Positions 1-7,560 of a stretch of 64,000 nucleotides of DNA are shown here, in pieces; position 1 is the first letter of the stretch, and every line of letters starts with the position of its first letter. A program made the translations under genes and the position numbers. This stretch comes from CAZRIZ01 sp964600285. Lineage in GTDB: Bacteria > Patescibacteriota > Saccharimonadia > Saccharimonadales > Saccharimonadaceae. Below the pieces are notes generated by a model that was not told where the DNA came from, searched no databases, and saw only the letters and a program-made list of their open reading frames with translations. Where the stretch lies: assembly GCA_964600285.1 (NCBI GenBank), contig CAZRIZ010000001.1, positions 1-64,000 of the forward strand, in the 5' to 3' direction.

Positions 1-169
1 ATAGCAATGACTTTCTTATCGCTTAATCGACAAACTTGAATCTCTTTGACTGGAGTCTCTTTACAATCATCTAGGTTCTTTGAATGCTTACTAGCGTTGA
101 AGTCAGTTTCTTTAATAGCAATGACTTTCTTATCGCTTAATCGACAAACTTGAATCTCTTTGACTGGAG
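1..169. repeat. Direct repeat of a 114-bp (38-codon) unit
   Basis: Positions 1-55 are identical to 115-169, a 114-bp period that keeps the reading frame of the minus-strand surface gene. The repeated peptide core is EIQVCRLSDKKVIAI, followed by KETDFNASKHSKNLDDC in the complete unit. The array continues past the left edge, so the copy number is unknown. Confidence 0.9.
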
Positions 170-1259
170 GACAAGCTTCGGTTTCTACAGTTACCTTAGC
201 TGAATCGCTCTTTGAGCCGTCTTTGGTGATAGCCTGAGCATAGTTGGTTATTTCTACCTTCTTACCGCAATCAAAGTCTTTGATCTTGGCGCTGAAGAGA
301 ATGAACGCATTAGCTCCTGGAGCGTAATCACCGATGTTGATGCCAGTAGTTCCGATAGTGTCGCCAACGGCAGTTGGTTGTCCACCAGTAACTTTATTGG
401 CAACTTTTGTGCTACCTTTGACGTAAGTCAAACCTTCTGGCAAAACATCTTTGATGATGACGCCAGTTTGAGTGGTGTTACCAGTGTTGGTGTAGGTTAG
501 CTTAAAGTCAACCGTTTGGTTGTCAGTAGTGTTAACGTTCTCACCGAATTTCATTTCGCCAGTTTTTGAAACAACTTTAGCGATGGTGAAATCAGGTTTG
601 TTAGCCTTTTCGACAACGAAGTCGTAGGTAACGTATCCAGCAAATTGGTGACAACCTTGGACTTTACCGTCCAGAGCGTTGTAGCCGATAAGAGCACCGC
701 TAGTCAAGAATTCACTTGAGTTCAGTTTCTTACCATTTACAGCACCTTTGCTGTAAATCTTGGCGCTATCTGATACATACTTTAGCGCAACTTTTTCGGT
801 TGAAGTAACTTTTACTTCATCCCAAACTGTCTTTGGGTTGGCATTGTCAGCCATAATTTTAGCTGAAATGTTTGTAGCGGTGTTTGCCTCTACGACACTC
901 GGTAATTGCGTGTTCATACGAGTGTTGGTGGCCACTAAGTTGTAGTTAGCGGCTGCGTTGTTGTGGTAATACACATAAACTGTGTAAGTTTTACCTGCCA
1001 CGATGTTGATATTATCAACATAAGTGCTGTTGTTAGCTCCGGCTTCTTTGATTTGTACGAAATTTCGTTCGTCGCCGTGAGCTGGGTTGTTCGTAATTGA
1101 GTTGAAGACGATATAATCGGCTGGTTTCTCAATTGTGAAGGTGTTTCGGTTTGGTCCCCATGCATTTGAAACAATAGGTAGCAAACCGACCAAAACTAGC
1201 GAACCGGCTAGGATGGCCTTCTTTGGGTTGCGCATAATTGCGTTCCAAATTTTACTCAT
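1..1259 (-). CDS. Secreted DUF11-type surface protein, C-terminus outside the window
   Basis: The reading frame is open from the ATG to the left edge, so the gene is partial. The N-terminus has a basic stretch, then a hydrophobic segment to about residue 35, as in a signal peptide. Residues about 225-350 read as a DUF11-like repeat (TYTNTGNTTQTGV, DVLPEGLTYV), a beta-sandwich module common in surface proteins. After it come copies of a 38-residue Cys-containing repeat. An AGGAG site lies about 8 nt before the ATG and a consensus promoter lies upstream. It is probably an adhesin or wall protein; the anchor, if any, is not visible. Confidence 0.85.
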   Translation of the reverse strand, partial: MSKIWNAIMRNPKKAILAGSLVLVGLLPIVSNAWGPNRNTFTIEKPADYIVFNSITNNPAHGDERNFVQIKEAGANNSTYVDNINIVAGKTYTVYVYYHNNAAANYNLVATNTRMNTQLPSVVEANTATNISAKIMADNANPKTVWDEVKVTSTEKVALKYVSDSAKIYSKGAVNGKKLNSSEFLTSGALIGYNALDGKVQGCHQFAGYVTYDFVVEKANKPDFTIAKVVSKTGEMKFGENVNTTDNQTVDFKLTYTNTGNTTQTGVIIKDVLPEGLTYVKGSTKVANKVTGGQPTAVGDTIGTTGINIGDYAPGANAFILFSAKIKDFDCGKKVEITNYAQAITKDGSKSDSAKVTVETEACPPVKEIQVCRLSDKKVIAIKETDFNASKHSKNLDDCKETPVKEIQVCRLSDKKVIA

Positions 1260-1402
1260 TTGTTTTCTCCTCTTGACATCTAGTGTTTCAAACACCGATG
1301 ACCGTTATTAATATTGTTTGAGCGTCTTTATCTATTATAATTTTGTTCGTAACGACACTCTTCTCGTGAGGCAGTGGGTGACTTTCTCATTCGAATACTT
1401 TC

Positions 1403-1431
1403 ATTATACCACAAAAATATCTTTTTGTAAA
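1403..1431 (-). promoter_or_regulatory. Promoter of the surface-protein gene
   Basis: On the minus strand TTTACA (1426-1431) and TATAAT (1403-1408) are separated by 17 bp. The start codon is about 140 nt downstream, so the mRNA has a long leader with an AGGAG site at its end. Confidence 0.75.
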
Positions 1432-1481
1432 GACATAAACGTAATGATCTTAAATAGTTAGGTAATTTTAATCTAGGAATT

Positions 1482-1506
1482 GGGGTCGCTCACTAGGAGC
1501 GACCCC
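1482..1506. other. 10-bp G+C-rich stem-loop
   Basis: GGGGTCGCTC and GAGCGACCCC flank a 5-nt loop. It lies about 80 nt past the stop of the minus-strand membrane gene and could end its transcript, but no clear T-run follows on either strand. The rest of 1260-1586 holds only the leader and promoter of the surface gene. Confidence 0.4.
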
Positions 1507-1586
1507 GTTTAAGGTGCTGTGTCGATAGCTTTGCTTGTTGGCCCAAGCAGGCTTTTCGGCCGTTAACACGGGCGACCGTCTCAGAG

Positions 1587-3041
1587 TCAACCCCCCCAGG
1601 GGTCGGAGATGGGCTCATCACTGAGCCCGTCTAGCCCTGGTTCCACCGAGGGTGGTTCCAGGGGATAGGGCTCCGGCGCTGGAGGGCCAGGATCAATTAC
1701 CTGGACGGTGGGCGCCGGAGTCGGCTTTGGCGTTACCGGTGCCGGGGTCGCAGGAACTGCGGTCGGCACAGCCGTTGGAGCCGGGGTCGCCGGCGGCGCA
1801 GTCACGGGGACTGCAGTCGCCGACGGGGGCTCCGTCGACGCCGGTTCCGAAGGCGGCGGGGCGGTGGGTTTACCTGTAGGGTGAACCCATTCGCCCGGAT
1901 CGCTCGGCTTCGGTTCCGGCGTGGGCTTTGGCGTCGGCTCCGGAGTTGGCTCCGGAGTCGGCTCTGGGGTGGGGGTGGGGACGACAGGCGGTTTTTTCCG
2001 CTTGCAAGGATCTTCGGGGCGGATGATGTCCATCCCGTCGACCTTGATTCCGCCTTCCAACACAGTGGCTGGGTCGTTGGGGTCGGCGTAAAGCCGAACC
2101 ACCAACTCCAGCCACTTGTCGGAGTCCAGGAACACTTCGACTGTCCCGTCCGGGAGCAGTCTAGTGTTCCAAGTGGTGGCGTGCCGGAAGACAGGGACTT
2201 CTTTTAAAGCTCCGTCTTCATAACCCCAACGGACTTCGATCTCCCTGCGGAGTTCGTCGTCCGTGCCGGGGTAGCACGCATTGCCGTGAATCGCTAGGAA
2301 GCGATTCAATGGCAGTCCGCCCGCAGTTAACTCAGCGACCGCATGGGCCACGAAGTCCTCGCGGGTCAGCTGGTGGAGCTCGTAAAGAGCATCCCACCAG
2401 GAGGGATTGTCCTCCTCAAAGGCCACTGCCAGTGCTTCGTTGGTGCTGTCGAAGGCCTGATTGTCGGACGAACTACGGAGTACATCATCCCTGAAGTGGG
2501 AGATGTACTCCTGCTTGCCCGCCATTTTACTGACGGGCCAACCCTGCCGACTGAAGCCTGCGAAGGCTTCGGGATTGGAGTGGTCACCTGACCAGTCTTC
2601 GTTAATGAAAACTGGCTCAGTCCACTCCCCGTTCAAGGTTACCCACGCCGCGGGTTGCGGGGTGGGAACTTGGGTCGGTACCACCGTTGGCGGTGCGGTC
2701 ACAGGGACTGCGATCGCCGACTGCGGTTCCGCCTCGTCGGCCGGCACTGCCGGCGGTGGAGCTGGAGCCTTAGTGGGCTCCGGAGTTGCCGGTGCCGGGG
2801 TCGCGGGGACCTCGGTCGGCTTCGCCGTTGGAACCGGTGTCGGAACCTGAGTCGGTTCCGGAGTCGCCGGTGGTTCCGTTACTGGAACCTCAGTCACCAC
2901 GACTTCCGCCGTAGCTGTCGGGGCGTCCAGAAGCCAGTTCTGAAGAGCCGGCTTCCACACCCCAATTGTTGAGGTGGCTACCAAAACGATAACCACCAGA
3001 ACGAGTAATAACCATAGCACACCTTTTAAAAACTTTTTCAC
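1587..3041 (-). CDS. Membrane-anchored Thr/Pro-repeat protein, unknown function
   Basis: Starts at GTG with AGGAGG 8 nt upstream. Residues about 5-27 form one hydrophobic segment (signal anchor). A long linker of short Pro/Thr/Glu/Ala repeats (PTPEPTPEPTPEPTPKP type) follows, then a globular domain at about residues 135-355 rich in Trp and acidic residues, then a second low-complexity Pro/Thr tail. The layout suggests a domain held away from the cell by flexible stalks. I do not recognise the globular domain. Base composition is visibly richer in G+C than the housekeeping genes, which suggests transfer. It follows the 299-residue membrane gene by 21 nt, so the two are probably cotranscribed. 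Confidence 0.8.
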   Translation of the reverse strand: MKKFLKGVLWLLLVLVVIVLVATSTIGVWKPALQNWLLDAPTATAEVVVTEVPVTEPPATPEPTQVPTPVPTAKPTEVPATPAPATPEPTKAPAPPPAVPADEAEPQSAIAVPVTAPPTVVPTQVPTPQPAAWVTLNGEWTEPVFINEDWSGDHSNPEAFAGFSRQGWPVSKMAGKQEYISHFRDDVLRSSSDNQAFDSTNEALAVAFEEDNPSWWDALYELHQLTREDFVAHAVAELTAGGLPLNRFLAIHGNACYPGTDDELRREIEVRWGYEDGALKEVPVFRHATTWNTRLLPDGTVEVFLDSDKWLELVVRLYADPNDPATVLEGGIKVDGMDIIRPEDPCKRKKPPVVPTPTPEPTPEPTPEPTPKPTPEPKPSDPGEWVHPTGKPTAPPPSEPASTEPPSATAVPVTAPPATPAPTAVPTAVPATPAPVTPKPTPAPTVQVIDPGPPAPEPYPLEPPSVEPGLDGLSDEPISDPWGG

Positions 3042-3062
3042 AGTTTTCCCTCCTATAGCCTA

Positions 3063-3962
3063 TCACCCGTGGATTGTGTCCAAGGGCGTGATGAAGGGCC
3101 GAACCAAATCGTCCCTTATTCTCAGTGCTCCTCCAAACGTGAAGAGTACGCTGAGGATGATGACCCAGCCGACAATCAGCCACCTGGCTGATTTGCTGAG
3201 CCGGGCCTTGGCAATTTTAATTGCCAAGAAAGTGCCCAACACTGAAAGGATGGCTCCTAACAGCATTGACACCCAATTGTGGGGAAGATTTAGCTGCAGG
3301 TTGTTCGCCACACCATCGGCGTGGTCAAGCATCTGCCAGCTAGCCAACCCAACGCAAACTATCAGGATTGCGCTGGTTAGTCTAGTGGTGACGTCGATTT
3401 TGTCTCCGAGTTTCCTCAGAGACAGAAAACCGATCACCAAGCTCGCCACGACGACTGCGTAGCATGCCAGCACGGGCAAGATGCGCATGCCGCCAAGGAT
3501 ACCAACGACAGTGACGAGAATTGCCACTATCAACAGTGCCCACTTCACCTTTTTCCAAAGACTTTTTTTAGCCTTTGGAGCCGGCGCCCCCTCTTCAGGA
3601 GGATGTGGGGCGAGGGGTGTCTCGGGAGCGGGCGGGGGAGGTGGCGTTAAAAGCACTAACTCCTGGTCACGCAACTCCCGAAGGAGTGTGAACACCGGGT
3701 CCGTCAACGGAACTCCAGCGTCCACTAGGCACTTTCGGGCACCGGGGTAACCGGCTCTGCCCGAGGGTCCTACCTTATCAGGGACGGGTTTACTTTCTCT
3801 GACGAGCACGGCCACCGCTTCTGCGCGCATTTGCGCACGAAGCTCGCCTGCCCGCCGACGGTCCTCCGCCGGAACAGTTGCCGTTACCGGCACTGCGGGG
3901 TCGGGTGTTGTTGTCTCTGGGCTAACGCCCAGTAAGGGCCAAAGTTTCTTAAAAACAGCCAT
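3063..3962 (-). CDS. Multi-pass membrane protein, unknown function
   Basis: The ATG has AGGAGGG just upstream. The first 110 or so residues are soluble; a Pro-rich linker (TPPPPPAPETPLAPHPPEEG) precedes a basic patch. Residues about 140-290 hold four or five hydrophobic segments. No family is recognised. It is first in a two-gene G+C-rich unit with the stalked membrane protein, so they may form one surface complex (inference). The helical N-terminus (RRRAGELRAQMRAEAVAVLV) is unlike neighbouring genes in composition. Confidence 0.8.
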   Translation of the reverse strand: MAVFKKLWPLLGVSPETTTPDPAVPVTATVPAEDRRRAGELRAQMRAEAVAVLVRESKPVPDKVGPSGRAGYPGARKCLVDAGVPLTDPVFTLLRELRDQELVLLTPPPPPAPETPLAPHPPEEGAPAPKAKKSLWKKVKWALLIVAILVTVVGILGGMRILPVLACYAVVVASLVIGFLSLRKLGDKIDVTTRLTSAILIVCVGLASWQMLDHADGVANNLQLNLPHNWVSMLLGAILSVLGTFLAIKIAKARLSKSARWLIVGWVIILSVLFTFGGALRIRDDLVRPFITPLDTIHG

Positions 3963-4028
3963 TTTTCCCTCCTGGGTTGACTATCCGGCCAAGGACAGCC
4001 AACAAAAATGTATTTTTTTGACCTGAGA

Positions 4029-4050
4029 TTAGTCTAATTTCTTAGACTAA
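4029..4050. repeat. Perfect 9-bp inverted repeat in the cassette leader
   Basis: TTAGTCTAA and TTAGACTAA flank 4 nt. It lies between the promoter and the start of the membrane-protein operon, so it could be an operator or an RNA hairpin. The rest of 3963-4114 is a leader with another small stem at 4085-4098. Confidence 0.55.
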
Positions 4051-4114
4051 AATTACCTAACTATTAATTTTCACCTTGACTGGTCACTCACCAGAGTGGG
4101 CCAAAGATAATTTA

Positions 4115-4143
4115 ATATTAGCATAATCAGATAAAAAAGTCAA
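4115..4143 (-). promoter_or_regulatory. Promoter of the G+C-rich membrane operon
   Basis: Minus-strand TTGACT (4138-4143), 17-bp spacer, TAATAT (4115-4120). A T-run directly follows the -35 box, as in the promoter at 43961-43988. The 5' leader is about 150 nt. Confidence 0.7.
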
Positions 4144-4219
4144 TAGTTTTAACATCAAAACCGATAAATAACAATAAGCATTTTGACTACCGTGGCACGG
4201 AGTAGTTCTATTTAATTTC

Positions 4220-4248
4220 TTGCGTTTAATGACAGTTTCCGTTATAAT
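4220..4248 (+). promoter_or_regulatory. Promoter of tRNA-Glu
   Basis: TTGCGT (4220-4225), 17-bp spacer, TATAAT (4243-4248); the tRNA begins 22 nt after the -10 box. Confidence 0.75.
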
Positions 4249-4269
4249 CGGTGCACATTTCTAGAAAAT

Positions 4270-4344
4270 GGTCCCATCGTCTAAAGGTTAGGACACCAGG
4301 TTTTCATCCTGGCAATCTGGGTTCGATTCCCGGTGGGATCACCA
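4270..4344 (+). tRNA. tRNA-Glu (anticodon UUC)
   Basis: The acceptor arms GGTCCCA and TGGGATC pair with one G-U. The anticodon stem CCAGG/CCTGG encloses the loop TTTTCAT, giving TTC. The T-arm has GGTTCGATTC. The CCA end is encoded. Confidence 0.95.
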
Positions 4345-4355
4345 TACTGAAATGG

Positions 4356-4378
4356 AGGACTCTTCGGGGTCTTCTTTT
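4356..4378 (+). terminator. Terminator of tRNA-Glu
   Basis: The stem AGGACTC/GGGTCTT with loop TTCG is followed by CTTTT, 12 nt after the tRNA. Nothing further is seen up to 4493. Confidence 0.65.
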
Positions 4379-4493
4379 GTTGTCGCTAACTTGTAAAAAC
4401 AAAATCGCTTCACTTGTCACAGAGAGATTGACTATTTCTTTAAATAAACAACACATTAACCAATAAAGTCTCGGCTGAATTTTAATTAACCTT

Positions 4494-4796
4494 TTACCAT
4501 TCCTCTTTATATTTTCGTTCGCTTTCTCCAGAAATTCTAATTGCTTTGCCGTTAACTAAAGCTTCTGACACCTTTTTGTTGGCGCAAGTTAAGATTCGTT
4601 GAAAAGTGCTTTGTGAAGTCCTCATTGTCTTAGCGGCACTTACTTGGTCTAAACCTTGAATATTCTTCAACCTCAAAGATTCTAGCTCCTCATCGGTTAG
4701 CTCAATAACCTCAAGTTCTCTCATTGGGATTCCTTGAGGTTTAAAAAACCTCACCTCCGGCTCAAAACCTATGCGTCTGCATTTTCTTGGTCTCAT
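4494..4796 (-). CDS. DUF134-family helix-turn-helix protein
   Basis: A 100-residue protein with the DUF134 signature: the N-terminus RPRKCRRIGFEP, then a sigma-70 region 4-like helix-turn-helix at about residues 35-80 (LTDEELESLRLKNIQGLDQ, then AAKTMRTSQSTFQRIL). It is presumably a DNA-binding regulator. DUF134 genes often accompany DUF5320 and NifX/NifB-like cofactor genes in anaerobes; only the DUF5320 partner is here, 59 nt upstream. The Shine-Dalgarno match is weak, so it probably depends on the upstream gene's transcript. The autoregulator role for the palindrome at 5107-5136 is inference. Confidence 0.85.
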   Translation of the reverse strand: MRPRKCRRIGFEPEVRFFKPQGIPMRELEVIELTDEELESLRLKNIQGLDQVSAAKTMRTSQSTFQRILTCANKKVSEALVNGKAIRISGESERKYKEEW

Positions 4797-4855
4797 TAAA
4801 AATCTCTTGTCATTCGTTAGCTTATATTCTGCAAGGCATTTTTTGTGGATAGCTG

Positions 4856-5089
4856 TTAGCGAGGGCGACCTTCCTGTTCGGTCGCTTTAGCCAACCGTTC
4901 TTTGGCGATTTTTAGGCTAGTTTCAAGATTCTGGATATCCTCTTCCAGGATTTCTTTCTCCTCGCTGCGAGCGTAGGGTTTACAACCACAATACTCGCAT
5001 CTAGCGCCGTAGCCTTGGTTGCATCGTCCTATACCTCGACCAGTTCGTGGGCCCTGTCCCTGAGGACCTGTTTGATCTAAGTTTGGCAT
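4856..5089 (-). CDS. DUF5320-family small protein
   Basis: 77 residues. The N-terminus DQTGPQGQGPRTGRGIGRC is the Gly-rich hallmark of DUF5320. Three cysteines (GARCEYCGCKPYA) suggest metal binding. Residues about 44-75 are a charged helix, likely a coiled coil. GAGGAG lies about 11 nt before the ATG. It is first in a two-gene unit with the DUF134 regulator and has a strong promoter overlapped by a palindrome. Function is unknown; the pairing points to metal or redox response. Confidence 0.85.
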   Translation of the reverse strand: MPNLDQTGPQGQGPRTGRGIGRCNQGYGARCEYCGCKPYARSEEKEILEEDIQNLETSLKIAKERLAKATEQEGRPR

Positions 5090-5106
5090 TTATATAATCT
5101 CCTCTC

Positions 5107-5145
5107 TTATATTATGAGTATATACCCATAATATAATGGTGTCAA
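5107..5145 (-). promoter_or_regulatory. Promoter with a 30-bp palindromic operator
   Basis: Minus-strand TTGACA (5140-5145), 17-bp spacer, TATACT (5117-5122). A perfect inverted repeat, TTATATTATG (5107-5116) and CATAATATAA (5127-5136), surrounds a near-palindromic 10-nt centre. It covers the -10 box and most of the spacer, as expected of a repressor site. Confidence 0.75.
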
Positions 5146-5272
5146 CTTTAGGTAGTGGGGAGTTTTTATGTATTTTAGCTATCTTATTTTCGTACTTTTC
5201 TGAGTAGCACCTGTCTTTATCGAGGATATTGATTGGCTTATTTGTCATATGCTCTTGTGCTATAATTTAAGC

Positions 5273-6046
5273 ATGGAGATAGATAAATTTCTTGATTTTA
5301 AAGGTAGGTCAGTGCTAATTACGGGGGCCGCTTCAGGAATCGGGAAAGAGGCTGCTTTATTATTTTCTCAACTAGGAGCCAGTGTCGTTCTAATTGACTT
5401 GGACCAGAGTGGTCTGGATTTAGCGACCAAGCTTTGCGGAGAAGGTTCGCGTGGCTACCGACTCGATCTGTCAAAAAAGCAAGAGATTGACAAATTTTGG
5501 AGTAACTTAGACGCCGTACCAGATATTATAATCAACAATGCTGGCGTTTATCCCTTTATCAAATTCGAAGAGCTTGATGAAAAAACTCTAGATAAGGTGC
5601 TTAATGTGAATTTAAACTCTATGTTTTGGATGTGCCAAGAGTTTATCAAAAGGAAGAAAAAGCGGGGGATTATCATTAATGTCTCCTCGATAGAGGCTAT
5701 TCTGCCCTTTAAGAGAAATATGTCGCACTATACCGCGCCAAAAGCGGGTGTGATTGCCCTGACTAGAGGACTCGCGCATGACTATGCTCGCAAGGGTTTT
5801 CGTGCGAATGTGATACTACCGGGAGCAATTAAAACGCCGACAACCAGAAAACTAATTGGGAAAGCGATTAAGACTGTTAGCTTCGAGTTAATGAAGGTCG
5901 GTTATGATTTCGGGACTCGTTTGCCAGAAGGAAGATGGGGAAGACCAGAGGAAGTTGCGAAGGCAATGGTCTTCCTTGCAAGTGACCTGTCGAGCTATAT
6001 CAACGGTGCTGTTTTGCCGGTTGATGGCGGATTCTTGTCTTCATAG
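5273..6046 (+). CDS. Short-chain dehydrogenase/reductase
   Basis: An NAD(P)-dependent SDR of 257 residues. TGAASGIG near residue 16 is the nucleotide-binding loop; NNAG, then a serine (VSSIEA) and YTAPK, supply the Asn-Ser-Tyr-Lys catalytic set. An Asp at the end of beta-2 (LIDLD) suggests NAD over NADP. The ending DGGFLSS fits the oxidoreductase subgroup. I start at the ATG at 5273 because TATAAT (5261-5266) ends 6 nt before it; the in-frame ATG at 5249 lies upstream of that box. The substrate is not predictable. Confidence 0.9.
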   Translation: MEIDKFLDFKGRSVLITGAASGIGKEAALLFSQLGASVVLIDLDQSGLDLATKLCGEGSRGYRLDLSKKQEIDKFWSNLDAVPDIIINNAGVYPFIKFEELDEKTLDKVLNVNLNSMFWMCQEFIKRKKKRGIIINVSSIEAILPFKRNMSHYTAPKAGVIALTRGLAHDYARKGFRANVILPGAIKTPTTRKLIGKAIKTVSFELMKVGYDFGTRLPEGRWGRPEEVAKAMVFLASDLSSYINGAVLPVDGGFLSS

Positions 6047-6113
6047 CTGGGGCGCGGCTTTGACGCTGAAATCTTTCCAAACCATAGCTTATCTGATAAA
6101 ATATGTAAAATAT

Positions 6114-7541
6114 ATGATAAAACCAGAATTCAAGCGGACCAAAATACTAGCAACGATTGGTCCATCGACAAATAGCTACGAAAAAATTGAACAGTTGCTC
6201 AAAGCCGGCGTTAATGGTTGTCGCCTAAATTTCAGCCATGGAGATTTTGAAGAGCGTCGTCAACAGATTGCCTGGATTCGTAAAGCATCTGAAAAACTCG
6301 GTAAACCAGTGGCGATTTTGCAGGATTTACAAGGGCCAAAGATTCGCTTAGGAATATTTAACGATGACCAACCATTCTCCGTTAAGGCGGGCGATGAACT
6401 GATATTAGATTCTGAGGGTGAATTTAACGGTAAAGATGTTATTCCAGTACAGTATAATCTGGCTGATAAAACCAAGGTAGGCGAGGCTATTTATATTTTT
6501 GACGGTAAGGTTAAATCAGAGGTAGTTGAAATTGTATCTGATACAGCTGTTAGAATTAATATTCAAAATGACGGTATTATTCGTCAGAAAAAAGGCTTGA
6601 ATCTGCCAGATACAGATATGGCCGGGGACATTTTAACTGAAAAAGATTTGAAAGATATCGAGTTTGGCGCTACGCAAGATTTGGATTATGTGGCGCTATC
6701 TTTTGTGCAATCAGCTGAAGATATCCATAATTTACGCCAGCTTTTATTGTCTCATAACTCTGACGCACAGATTGTGGCTAAAATCGAGACTAAACACGCT
6801 ATTTCTGAAGAAAATCTTGAAGAAATTGTTTTGGCTAGCGACGCTATTATGGTGGCGCGTGGCGACTTAGCGGTCGAGGTTGGTGCTGAAGTTGTGCCAG
6901 TGATACAGCAGGATTTAGTGGATTTGTGCCGCAAACATGGCAAGTTAGTCATAATTGCTACTCAGATGATGATTAGCATGGTAGAAAATCCTGAGCCAAC
7001 TCGGTCAGAGGTGTCGGACGTGGCTCATGCAGTTATGCAGGGTGCTGATGCGGTTATGCTATCAGATGAGTCAGCCAATGGTAAATATCCGATCGAAACT
7101 GTTATGGCGATGAAAAAGGTTATTTTGTACAGTCAGACTCACTCGAGAGTGCGCTGTCCAGCTCTAGAGATTAATGAAGCCACTCAACAGATTGACGTAA
7201 TTGCTTCTTCAGCGGTAGAAATTGCTGAAGTTTTAGATGTGCCTGCTATTGTGGTAGGAACGCGCACTGGCCTAACTGCTACGCGAGTTTCAGCACATCG
7301 TCCCAACCGAGTGATTTTGAGCGTGACTGAAAACCGACGAGTGGCTCAACAGCTAGCCCTATCGTTTGCTAACCAGAGCTATATTCGCCCTGACACACCA
7401 AATATGTGCTTAGATTTAGTTAAAGAGTTAAAGAATCTGGGTCGATTTGGCGAGGTTGATAAAATTAAAGTGGTCGCAACTAGTGGCTCACAAATTGTCG
7501 GACAAGGCGCAACTGATACGATTAGTGTTCGAGATATTTAA
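6114..7541 (+). CDS. pyk: Pyruvate kinase
   Basis: 475 residues; converts phosphoenolpyruvate and ADP to pyruvate and ATP, the last step of glycolysis. It begins KRTKILATIGP, has NFSHG, the B domain, KIET with the catalytic Lys region, and the MVARGDL signature. The ATQM loop reads ATQMMISM rather than the usual ATQMLESM. The C-terminal domain is complete. The first of a pyk-pgk-tpiA run. The ATG at 6114 matches the usual family N-terminus; longer in-frame readings run into the upstream dehydrogenase gene. Confidence 0.97.
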   Translation: MIKPEFKRTKILATIGPSTNSYEKIEQLLKAGVNGCRLNFSHGDFEERRQQIAWIRKASEKLGKPVAILQDLQGPKIRLGIFNDDQPFSVKAGDELILDSEGEFNGKDVIPVQYNLADKTKVGEAIYIFDGKVKSEVVEIVSDTAVRINIQNDGIIRQKKGLNLPDTDMAGDILTEKDLKDIEFGATQDLDYVALSFVQSAEDIHNLRQLLLSHNSDAQIVAKIETKHAISEENLEEIVLASDAIMVARGDLAVEVGAEVVPVIQQDLVDLCRKHGKLVIIATQMMISMVENPEPTRSEVSDVAHAVMQGADAVMLSDESANGKYPIETVMAMKKVILYSQTHSRVRCPALEINEATQQIDVIASSAVEIAEVLDVPAIVVGTRTGLTATRVSAHRPNRVILSVTENRRVAQQLALSFANQSYIRPDTPNMCLDLVKELKNLGRFGEVDKIKVVATSGSQIVGQGATDTISVRDI

Positions 7542-7560
7542 TAAAAGGGAGGTTGGGGGA

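Noticed and set aside
1652..2972. Several long plus-strand frames across the G+C-rich cassette
   Set aside because: They are antisense to two membrane-protein genes with good ribosome sites and promoter; low-complexity G+C-rich sequence opens frames by chance.
5904..6113. A longer N-terminus for pyruvate kinase
   Set aside because: It would overlap the dehydrogenase gene and add residues not found in the family; the ATG at 6114 gives the normal start.
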